Below are positions 21,204 to 31,162 of a stretch of DNA of 64,000 nt, piece by piece. Position 1 is the stretch's first letter; every line of letters begins with the position of its first letter. The position numbers were made by a program, and so were the translations under genes. A model generated the notes under the pieces. The model was given only the letters and a program-made list of their open reading frames with translations, made no database searches and had not been told where the DNA came from. This stretch comes from Anodontia alba (taxonomy: Eukaryota; Mollusca; Bivalvia; Lucinida; Lucinidae), in assembly GCA_964016985.1 (NCBI GenBank), contig OZ024825.1, positions 34,192,057-34,256,056 of the forward strand, written 5' to 3'.

Positions 21204-22202
21204 GTAAGTAGACATTTTTTCCTTTAGATATAGTAGAAATTCCTTTCTGTCTCATATAACTTGGGGATTTGGTATTAGAAACACTAAGCTTTTGTTGCAA
21301 GTGATATAGCTGATTTACGTATTCTGAAAATTTGGAAATGCATTGACAATCTTCTGTTGTATCCTTGATAATGGATGAAGCCTTGTTTACTGTTGAACAA
21401 AAAATGATAATTTCAGAAGAGACTGACATGTTTTAAATTGATTTAGTTGTTCCATAAAAGTCTGTACATGTACTAATATTAAGAAGTAAAACTTGTTAGG
21501 GTTCAAGATTTGTTATTTTCAGGACAAAAATATTGATATGGTCAGGATAATATGATTGAAGGCAACATATTGTAAGCTTTATGCAACCTTGTCCAGGTAA
21601 TAAATGTGCAAAGTTTGCGTCATTTTCATGGTTTGTATAATAATTACTTGATAGAAGCATCCAGCTGCAGTCTTTCTCAACTGACACTGGCAGTCATTTC
21701 TGGCACTTTCTCCAGTTGTCAGTCAAAGAGGCAAAAAATCCTGTTAGCATTCTGCTTAAATCTATATCAGCCCATTAATTGTCCAATATAGATTTTAGCA
21801 GAATGCTGCCTGGGAATGGAAAACACTGTCCAAGACAGGTTAAAGACTCAGAAGAGGTCTGGTTATAATATAACCCAATAATTGAAATTAAGGGCTTACA
21901 CACTTCCGAAGGGTTTTTTGGCCATGTTCATGGCCACTGGTAAAAGGTGCTGGAAATAAGTTAAAATGATAATGCCAGTGCAGAAAGTCTTGTGGCAGAT
22001 GCGACTAAATTGTCATTTAACTGATCTATTCTAAGGCCTGAGCAAATAGAGCAAGAACAAAACAAACAATTAAAAAATGCATATTACTATAGTATTTTTG
22101 GCAGACATATCTGAGCAAAACAGTGTAGACCCAGATTAGAAGCTGCATAATATCCCCTGTGATCAGTGACCACATAGCTTCAAATAAGAGGGGGTATCCA
22201 AT

Positions 22203-22341
22203 TTAGGGATCAAACATGGTTTTCATGCATTAACATTTGCCAGGTCCTGTGGGAGTTGTTGAAAACCGCAGCAAAGGCCGCGGTTTTCAACACCTTCCAA
22301 GGGACTTGGTGAATGTTAATGCATTGATAAACATTGTTCGA
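22203..22341. repeat. Long imperfect fold-back around a GC-rich palindrome
   Basis: GATCAAACATGGTTTTCATG, CATTAACATT, GTTGAAAACCGC and their complements (GCGGTTTTCAAC, AATGTTAATGCATTG, AACATTGTTCGATC) form a stem of about 60 bp, with a GCAAAGGC loop. It is probably a MITE; no target duplication was resolved. Confidence 0.65.
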
Positions 22342-22754
22342 TCGCTATTATTGCATAAGAACTGAAAACATTTGCTACATTTCGCATTTTTTCTTGCACT
22401 ATTTTGTTTAGCCTTTTCACCGATGTCGCGCGAACGTATTTCCATTGACTATGCTCGTTCCATGGCAGGGCAGTACACATCTCGTGACTGCTTCAACCCT
22501 GTGGCCCCGGTACGAGCATATTGAAAGTTGCATAGCCATGCATTAACAGCGTGTGAATTACCTTGTTAATACACGGCTTTTCGCCAGTTAATGCACGGCA
22601 GTTAATAACGTGCGACACTGCTTTTTAATATGCTCAGGTGCATCTTACCTAAAAACATGTCAGTTTCAAGTTTGTAAGTTTAAAGATTTAGGAAGAGATA
22701 GACTCAGTTACAAACCCACACACCATTGGAATTACATCAATTACATCATATACC

Positions 22755-23310
22755 GACACAATAGTGATGGGGTATAATGGTTTCACGTTGGGCGTCCATG
22801 TGTCTGTACATCCACCTGTCCATCCATCTGTCTGTATTCATTTCTGGAAGATAACTTGAGTAAAAGTCAATGGATTTTCAGCAAACTTGGTATATGCATT
22901 GATATTGTAGAGATCTGGTTTGGGGTTGCTAATTGGCAAATTTTGTCAATTTTATGTCTGAGTTGTCTGCCAGCCACATGTCTGTATTTTCGTTTCCGGA
23001 GGATAGCTTGAGTAAATGTTGATGGATTTTCACCAAACTTGGTATATGCATTGATTTTTTGGAGACCTGTTTTGGGATTGCTAATGGGCAAATTTTATCA
23101 GTTTTTGACAGTTATCTGCCCGCCACATGTCCGTATTTTCATTTCAGGGGGATAACTTGAGTAAATATCAATAGATTTTCACCAAATTCGGTATGTGCAT
23201 TGATATTGTGGAGATCTGGTTTGGGATTGCAAATGGGCAAATTACGTCAACTGTTATCTGCCCACCACATGATAATGGTGGGGTATTATCGTTTCATGTT
23301 TTTATTTAAA
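22755..23310 (+). repeat. Tandem-cored dispersed element (GATAACTTGAGTAAA family)
   Basis: It begins near ATAGTGATGGGGTATAATGG, continues with a Y-rich GTCC/GTCTG stretch, then three units of ~145 bp with GATAACTTGAGTAAA, GATGGATTTTCACCAAACTT and GGGATTGCTAATGGGC. It ends near GATAATGGTGGGGTATTATC. The architecture resembles the Helitron-like families but clear subterminal inverted repeats were not found. Confidence 0.6.
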
Positions 23311-23428
23311 AAAAAAAGAAAAAAAAAGTGCGATGATTAAATGTTTCCTGTTATAAATAGCCAACCATTATAATTGAAAAAGAAGCAGTCATTCCACATT
23401 GTTTCTTATTGTTTTCTTATACTTCACA

Positions 23429-23623
23429 ACACAATAGTGACAGGTATTATGGTTTCATGTTGGTCATCAGTGTGTCCTTCTATCTGTCTGTAGTGGGTCT
23501 GTCCAGGTACATCTGTCTGTAGGTATTTTTTTAGCCAGATTGATGGATTTTCACCAAACTTGGTATGTGCATTGATATTGTGGAGATCTGTTTTGGGTTG
23601 CTGATGGGCAAATTTCGCATTTT
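23429..23623 (+). repeat. Left part of an interrupted GATAACTTGAG-family element
   Basis: It has the same start as the 22755 element (CAATAGTGACAGGTATTATG) and part of one unit (GATGGATTTTCACCAAACTT). It breaks at 23623, where the HINE family 1 copy begins. The remainder resumes at 26631. Confidence 0.65.
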
Positions 23624-26600
23624 TATGCCCCCAACTTCAAAGAAGTTGGAGGGGCTTATTGCTTCTGGGTTGTTCTTTCGTCTGTCCGTCAGTCCTTCCA
23701 TCCGTTCGTCACGCTTTTTTGATGCATAGCATAACTTTAGAACCATGAATGCTACTGTTTTGAAATTTCTTATATGGATTCCTCATGAAAAAATAACTGA
23801 CATGTATTTTTTTTCCTGACAGGATCATGCCCATTTTCTGAGTTATGGCACTTTGAAAAAATATGTATGCAATCTTGTCAGCAAAATATCTCAAAAACTA
23901 TTGAAGCTAGAGCCTTGAAACTAGATGAATAGACCGGTAGTGATGAGAAGACAACCTGATTAACTTTTGAAGAAATTTTGAAAAATACTTCTTGAGTTAT
24001 GGCCCTTTGTAATTTTCAGGCATTTTTACCCTGTCAGCAAAATATCTCAAAAACTGTTAGAGCTAGAGCCTAGAAACTTGTATTGATTAGTAGATGACCT
24101 GATTAACTTTTGAAGAAATTCTGAAAAAATACTCCATGAGTTATGGCCCTTTGTAATTTTGGGCATTTTTACCTTGTCAGCAAAAATATCTCAAAAACTG
24201 TTGGAGCTAGAGCCTCGAAACTTGATGAATTGACTGGTAGACAACCTGATTAACTTTTGAAGAAATTTCGAAAAATACTTCTTGAGTTATGGCCCTTTGT
24301 AATTTTGGGCACTTTTACCTTGTCAGCAAAATATCTCAAAAACTGTTAAGAGCTAGAGCCTTGAAACTTAGTAATTGGATTTGTAGTGCTGAGTAGATGA
24401 CCTGATTAACTTTTGAAGAAATTCTGAAAAATACTTCATGAGTTATGGCCCTTTGTAATTTTGTGCATTTTTACCTTGTCAGCAAAATATCTCAAAAACT
24501 GTTGGAGCTAGAGCCTCGAATCTTGATGAATAGACTGGTAGTGATGAGTAGACAACCTGATTAACTTTTGAAGAAATTTTGAAAAATACTTCTTGAGTTA
24601 TGGCCCTTTGTAATTTTTTGGCATTTTTACCTTGGCAGCAAAATATCTCAAAGACTGTTAGAGCTAGAGCCTTGAAACTTAATAAATGGATTTGTAGTGC
24701 TGAGTAGATGACCTGATTAACTTTTGAAGAAATTCTGAAAAATACTTCATGAGTTATGGCCCTTTGTAATTTTGGGCATTTCTACCTTGTCAGCAAAATA
24801 TCTCAAAAACTGTTGGAGCTAGAGCCTTGAAACTTTATGAATAGACTAGTAGTGATGAGTAGACAACCTGGTTAATTTTAGAAGATATTTTGAAATATAC
24901 GTCTTGAGTTATGGCCCTTTGTAATTTTGGGCATTTTTACCTTGTCAGCAAAATATCTCATAAGCTGTTAGAGCTAGAGCCATGAAACTTAGTAAATGGA
25001 TTTGTAGTGCTGAGTAGATGACCTGATTAACTTTTGAAGAAATTCTGAAAAATACTTCACGAGTTATGGCCCTTTGTAATTTTGGGCAATTTTACCTTGT
25101 CAGCAAAATATCTCAAAAACCGTTGGAGCTAGAGCCGTGAAACTTGATGAATAGACTGGTAGTGATGAGTAAACAACCTGATTAACTTTTTAAAATTAAT
25201 ACTTCTTGAGTTATGGCCCTTTGTAATTTTGGGCACTTTTACCTTGTCAGCAAAATATCTCAGAAACTGTTAGAGCTAGAGCCATGAAATTTGGTGAATG
25301 GATTTGAAATGATGAGTAGACAACCTGATTTACTTTTGAATAAATTTTGAAAAATACTTATTGAGTTATGGCCCTTTGTAATTTTGGGCATTTTTATCTT
25401 GTCAGCAAAATATCTCAAAAACTGTTAGAGCTAGAGCCATGAAATTTGGTGAATGGATTTGTAATGATGAATAGACAACCTGATTAACTTTTGAATAAAT
25501 TTTGAAAAATACTTATTGAGTTATGGCCCTTTGTAATTTTGGGCATTTTTATCTTGTCAGCAAAATATCTCAAAAACTGTTAGAGCTAGAGGCTTGAAAC
25601 TTGGTGAATTGATTTGTAATGATGAGTAGATGACCTGATTAACTTTTATATAAATTCTGAAAAATATTTCATAAGTAATGGCCCTTTGTAAATTTGGGCA
25701 TATTTCCCTTGTCAGCAAACTATCTCACAAAACTATTGGAGCTGGAGCCTTGAAACTTGATGAATAGATTGATAGCGATGAGTAGATGACCTGATTATGC
25801 CCCCAATTTCGAATGAAATTGATGGGGCGTATTATTTTGCCTTCGTTTGTCCATCTGTTTGTCTGTTCGTCAAGCTTTTTTGTGCATGCCTTATCTTAAG
25901 AACCCTGCAGGCTAGGGTTTTGAAATTTTATATTTGGGTTCCCAATGAAAAAATAACTGACCCGTATGTTTTTTTCTTGTCCGGCATGTTTGTTTAGAGT
26001 TATGTCCCTTTGAAAAAAATCAGAATTAAATCTTGTGAGCAAGATATCTCGAAAAAGTGTTTAAGCTGGGTTCTTGAAATTAGATATAGTGAGTGGGAAT
26101 GATGGGTAGATTACCTGATTATATTTTGAGAGAATTCCGTGAAAAAATTGATTAAGTTATGGCCCTTTGCAGTTCTGTGCATTTTGACCTTGTCAGCAAG
26201 ATGTCTCGAAAAGTACTTAAGCTAGGATCTTGAAATATTATATGCTGATTGGGGATGATGTGGACATTACCTGATTTGTTTTTTAGGGAATTCCATGAAA
26301 AACTGACAGCTGTGGCCCTTTGTAGTTCTAGGCATTTTGACCTTGTCAGCAAGATATCTCAAAAAGTATTTAAGCCAGAGCCTTGATATTTGGCATACTG
26401 ATTGGGATTGAGGAGGAGATCACCTGATTAAATTTTGAACCAATCAAATGAAATGTTGGAGTTATGGGCCTTCGCAATTTCTGGTTTAGAGTTATTTCCC
26501 TTTTGATAAAATAACATTGAAATCTCGTATATTTGTACTGTTGTTACCATCATGGGCAAGCAGTGTTGGAGTCAAGCAGTGTTAGAGTTAGGCAGTTGGG

Positions 26601-26630
26601 GGCATAGTGTTTTACAAACACCAGCTCTAG
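23624..26630 (+). mobile_element. Helitron-like element (HINE family 1, copy 2), ~3.0 kb
   Basis: The same ends as 12943-15578: TATGCCCCCAACTTC hairpin at 23624, inverted AGTTGGGGGCATA at 26594-26606, stem-loop GTGTTTTACAAACAC at 26607-26621, terminus CAGCTCTAG before TTTTT. About 13 core units of ~155 bp are visible, versus about ten in copy 1, so the array length varies between copies. A second hairpin (CCCCCAATTTCGAATGAAAT) lies near 25800. The flanks differ from those of copy 1, so these are independent insertions. It interrupts another repeat (23429-23623 / 26631-26800). Confidence 0.7.
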
Positions 26631-26800
26631 TTTTTACTGTCATACATCCATCCATCTGTCTGTATTTTCATTTCCAGACAATAACTTGTGTAAACTTCAG
26701 GAGAGCTGGATTGGGATTGCTAATGGGCAAATTTCATCAATTATTGACAAAGTTATCTGCCAGCTGAACGATAGTGGCAGGGTATTATTGTTTCAGGATT
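26631..26800 (+). repeat. Right part of the interrupted GATAACTTGAG-family element
   Basis: CATCCATCCATCTGTCTGTA, GGGATTGCTAATGGGC and ATAGTGGCAGGGTATTATTG match the 22755 element after its first unit. It directly continues the sequence broken at 23623. Confidence 0.65.
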
Positions 26801-26801
26801 T

Positions 26802-28702
26802 TAATCCCTCGCTGCGAAACGGATTGGGGATTATAGAAATGGCCTTTGACTGTCTGTCTGTCCGTCCATCTGTCCTTCCGTAACAATTTTTTTCGCTCCA
26901 TATCTCCTGAACCCTTTGAAAGATTTTCATTAAACTTTGGTCAAATGTTCACCTCAGTGAGTCGATGTGCAGAACCCATAAGTCAACCATGCCAACTCAA
27001 GGTCACAGGTCAAGGTCATGGGTTTGAACCTTGAGTTTCGTGTCCGTTCCATATCCCCTATACCCCTGGAAGGATTTTCTTTAAATTTAGATCATATGTT
27101 TGCCTCAATGAGACAATGTGCAGAACTCGTAACTCAGCCGTGCCGACACAAGGTCAAGGTCACATTTCAAGGTCACAGGTTTGAGCCTTGAATTTCATGT
27201 CCGCTCTATATCTCCTATACCAGTGGAAGGATTTTCTTAAACTTTGGTCAAATGTTCATTTTAGTGAGACGGTGTACAGAATCAATAACTCAACCATGCC
27301 GACTCAAGGTCAAGGTAACAGTTGAAGGTCATGGGTTTGAGCCTTGAATTTCGTATCCGCTCTGTATCTCCTTTACTTCTGGGAGGATTTTCTCTAAACT
27401 TTGGTCAATGTTCACCTTAGTGAGACGATGTGCAGAATCAGTAATTCAACCGTGCTGACTCAAGGTCAAGGTCACAGTTCAAGGTCATGAGTTTGAGCCT
27501 TGAATTTTGTGTCCGCTCTGTATTTCCTGTACCCCTTGGAGGATTTTCTCTAAACTTTGGTCAAATGTTCACCTTAGTGAGACGATGTGTAGAATCAGTA
27601 ACTCAACAATGCTGACTCAAGGTCAAGTTCACAGTTCAAGGTCATGGGTTTGAGCCTTGAATATCATGTCTATCTCCTTTACCCCTGGGAGGATTTTCTC
27701 TAAACTTTGGTCAAATGTTCACCTGTGGGACGATGTGCAGAACCCATAACTCAGCCATGGGGACTCAAGGACAAGGTCACAGTTCAAGGTTGCGAGTTTG
27801 AGCCCTGAATTTCATGTCCACTGGATATCTCCTTTACCCCTGGAAGGATTTTCTTTTAATTTTGGTCAAATGTTTGCCTCAGTGAAATGATGTGCAGAAC
27901 CCATAGCTCAATCATGCAGACTCACAAGATCACAGTTCAAGGTTATGGGTTTGAGCCTTGAATTTTTGTATCTCCTTTACCCTTTGGAGGATTTTCACTA
28001 AACTTTGGTCAAATGTTCACCTCAGTGGGACAATGTGCAAAACCCATACCTCTGCCCTGCGGACTTAAGGTCAAAGTCACAGTTGAAGGTCACGAGTTTG
28101 AGCCTTGAATTTGTTGTCAGCTCCATATCTCCTTTACCCCTGGAAGGATTTTCTTTAAACATTGGTCAAATGTTTGCCTCAGTGAGATGATGTGCAGAAC
28201 CCATAACTCAGCTATGCTGACTCAAGGTCAAGGTCACATTTGAAGGTCACCAGTTTGAGCCTTGAATTTTGAGGCGCTCCATTGCCATTCAGACTACCTT
28301 GTTAAATTTGGGTCAAATGTTCGCCTTAGTGAGATGATGTGTAGGACCTATAACTCAGCCATGCAGACTCAAGGTCAAGGTCACAATTGAAGGTCATCCA
28401 TCTCTTTCTTGTTCGCTCCATATCGCCTGAACCCTTTGAAAGATTTTCATGAAACTTTGGTCAAATGTTTGCCTTAGTGAGGCGATTTGCAGAATCCATA
28501 ACTCAGGTATATTGACTCAAGGTCAAGGTCACAGTTAAAGGTCACGAGTTTGAGCCTTGAATTTCATGTTCACTCCATATCTCAACAATGCAGACTCAAG
28601 GTCTAGGTCACAATTGAAGGCCACCAGTTTGAGCCTTGAATTTTGAGGCCACTACATTGTCATTCTGCGGTGGGGGATATAGCTGTCCTTCAGACTGCCT
28701 TG
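26802..28702 (+). mobile_element. Helitron-like element (HINE family 2) with AGGTCA-rich tandem core
   Basis: The 5' end AATCCCTCGCTGCGAAACGG has a near-complementary 3' subterminal stretch (CTGCGGTGGGGGATAT, about 28665) and the element ends ACTGCCTTG before TTT. The core has about twelve ~155 bp units (CTTTGGTCAAATGTTCACCT, GAGACGATGTGCAGAA, then ACTCAAGGTCAAGGTCAC and GTTTGAGCCTTGAATTT). Every unit carries two or three TCAAGGTCA-like half-sites. A Y-rich GTCTGTCTGTCCGTCC stretch follows the 5' end, as in the other families. No coding. Confidence 0.6.
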
Positions 28703-29309
28703 TTTATTTTTGGGATGATAAGATGCGGTATTTCATGTGGACCCTCTCAAAGGAGACTTTTTTTTTATATATAATAACAAGTCTTATTTTCTGGGAAAAA
28801 ATAAGAAACAACATTGTCTATTAGTCAGATTTCAGTCCAGATAAAGGAAGTTTTCAGATAGCTCCAGAGAAAGACTTTAAGTATCAAAACATCTCATGGG
28901 TACATATTGGATCAGCCAAGTCATCACCTCATCTGCAGCTATGTGTTATCAACATTTTGTCGGCAGCTGCAAAAGGTTATACACTGTAGATCCAATATAT
29001 CACTGTCCATTATTTTGCGAAATCCAGTATACCACAAATAGGCTGTGGATCCCAAATTTTCCATAAACAAAAAATTTAAAACTGAAAAAATGTTTATTGT
29101 ATAATTTAACTTGAGAAAAATAACTGATTGTAACTCATTTCTGTATTGATTTTTCATGCCTATCCCAACACTAAGTTGTGTCATGCATGATGACAATCAA
29201 TCCATTTTGCTGACTACACATGTTGATTATAATTGGCAAAAAAATTAGTTATAATTGCCGTCATTGTCATAATCAGTGTCATTATCGAGTACATAGATCT
29301 ACTCAATGC

Positions 29310-29525
29310 TCAGTTTCATGAAATATTTTCTACGGTCATTCTCTCCCTTCCACTGATTCAAGAAGGGCAGTTGTCAGTTTCTGGCGAAAGAATTTGCACA
29401 ATACTGGTTAACCGCTTAAAGGACTAAGCCTGCCCAGTAAACGTGTGGTTAGGTAAACTGACTGCGCTCGACATGACCCCATTGGGTTGACTGGGCCATA
29501 AAACCTCAACACAAACAAACAAACA
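29310..29525 (+). mobile_element. 5'-truncated SINE family S1
   Basis: It starts at CATGAAATATTTTCTACGG and runs through the conserved middle domain to AACACAAACAAACAAAC. The tRNA head is missing. It directly adjoins a half MITE-D3; I could not confirm a target-site duplication. Confidence 0.8.
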
Positions 29526-29529
29526 AACT

Positions 29530-29642
29530 GTTTGCCATTCAGTATGTGAATTCATTCAACAATCTGGATCAAGTAATCTAATTGGCTGAAAATTTGAAAA
29601 AAGGCATGGCACTTAATTTATTCAGCATGACAAAGATTAAAA
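29530..29642. mobile_element. MITE-D3, right half only
   Basis: CTGTTTGCCATTCAGTATG, ATCAAGTAATCTAATTGGC and TTATTCAGCATGACAAAG match the D3 right arm. The left arm and core are lost at the S1 SINE junction. Confidence 0.6.
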
Positions 29643-30326
29643 AAAAAATAGCTGTGATAAATGATAGTTTTTGGGCCTGCAACACAACTAATACACTGCA
29701 ACACAACAGATTGGCAAAGGGAAGCAACTCAAATTTCCCAAGCTCTTCCCTTTGCTGTTCCAGGGAACTGGAATATCCAAAATGGCATCCTTAATTGTCA
29801 ACTCGGTGATTTGTTTTCAAACATAGTTTATCAGCTGGTCTCGATTGAAATTGCATGTTAGACTTAACACCCCATTGTATGTACTGCCCTTGAGCCATTT
29901 GTGTCATATTTTAATTGGGAAATATGGCTGATAGCTTGACCCAGTGCCATTTATCAGGGATGTCTCAGCAAACTACCATGGCAACAATACAAGCCAGTGT
30001 CATACATGCTTTTATACTTGCATGGTACATGTCTGATTTATAGCACAATCCAGTTATATTATGATAGTAGACCTCGGACCCTTAGTATTGCAATATATTA
30101 GATCTACAGTGTATACCTTTCATACAATTTTTAGAGCATTCTACCCACTACCATATTTACTCTACATAATCAGACAGTTCTGCTTTTTCTGCCATTTAGC
30201 CAGCACTTGGTGAATGCTTCACCTGGCAACCATAGACATTGAAGTTTCAAGATAAATATGGTTAGAAGTTACAGTATCCAAATATTTAGGGTAATTCTGG
30301 TATCATTTTTAAGCATCGGTTATATT

Positions 30327-30521
30327 TATACACCCTGCAAACTGTTTGTGAGTGGGAGTATACTGTTTTCATGTTACCTGTCTGTATGTCCCTCTGTCCA
30401 TATGTCTGTCAATCTGTCCCTTACCTTTTGGCTTTTACTTCTTATCTTGCTAAATAATTTATCGAAGACAGTCATTATCTTGCTGGGGTATCTAATAAGC
30501 ACTGCTTATTGACTCTTCTTG
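30327..30521 (+). mobile_element. Short Helitron-like element (HINE family 5)
   Basis: The 5' hairpin (ACACCCTGCAAACTG / GTTTGTGAGTGGG) is followed by a Y-rich CTGTCTGTATGTCCCTCTGT stretch. The 3' end has the hairpin AATAAGCACTGCTTATT (30494-30510) and terminus CTCTTCTTG before TTT. It has no tandem core, so it is an internally reduced version. Confidence 0.6.
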
Positions 30522-30557
30522 TTTACAAACAGGTTTTGCTTGATGTAACATTCTGTT

Positions 30558-30769
30558 TTAACCTTATCCCTTAAAGCGCTAAGCAAAATTTTAGCAGACA
30601 GCATTAAATTTCTTTTTCTGTTTCCGGAGAAAATAAGACTTGGCATTTCATGTTAATTGTCTGCATAGAGGATGAGTCACATGAAATTCAAGCCTTATTT
30701 TCTCTAAAATACAGAATAAAAATCAAAATGTCATCTGTTGCAGTTTTGATTAGGGATTTAAAGGTTTAA
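30558..30769. mobile_element. MITE-C, TTAA-flanked
   Basis: TTAA at 30558-30561 and 30766-30769. The left arm is CCCTTAAAGCGCTAAGC. The core fold-back is GAGAAAATAAGACTTGGCAT and its complement, around CATGTTAATTGTCTGC. The right arm has GTCATCTGTTGCAG. Confidence 0.7.
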
Positions 30770-31162
30770 AACAAATTGAAATTGACATGGAACTAATTCT
30801 ATATCATGGTCAGTAGAAATAGAAATGCTCTTTACAGAATATCCGGCCAGTTTAAAATGTTGCCTGCTTTCATATTGTTTTTGATGGCTAAGTAATTTGA
30901 TGGGAAAAAAGACCCTGTAAACAACATATGTTGAACAAAGGATAAAATGAATTGGAACATGCATGACTTTGAGTTTGTATCACTTGCAAAACAAAAGCTT
31001 AGTGTAGAATATTACTTGGCTAGGATTTCCCTTTCTTTGATTTAAACATATTAATCAGGTGTGGTTGAAGTGTGAGTGTGAATAAACCAAGGTTCAAAGG
31101 GCAACATGCTAAACATTGATATTGTATATGTTTATTTGTTTACCCACTTTCTGTCTTGGCAG

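Larger units (their letters stand above)
21204..31162 (+). other. Intron, ~10 kb, between giant exons I and II
   Basis: A phase-0 intron, GTAAGT...TTGGCAG. About 21204-22080 shows no recognisable gene, only AT-rich sequence. 22345-22640 is a more GC-rich stretch (GTCGCGCGAACG, TGGCCCCGGTACGAGC) that looks like a fragment of a different transposon. 22755-28702 is almost entirely tandem-cored mobile elements. 28703-29300 and 29640-30320 hold nothing I can identify; 30770-31162 is plain intron. Confidence 0.7.

Noticed and set aside
31106..31162. In-frame ATG and hydrophobic leader (MLNIDIVYVYLFTHFLSWQ) upstream of giant exon II, as a possible alternative start or signal peptide
   Set aside because: A good acceptor (TGTCTTGGCAG) lies exactly at a codon boundary at 31162, and exon I ends in the same phase. 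The hydrophobic stretch is explained by the T-rich polypyrimidine tract. An alternative first exon cannot be excluded but nothing supports it.
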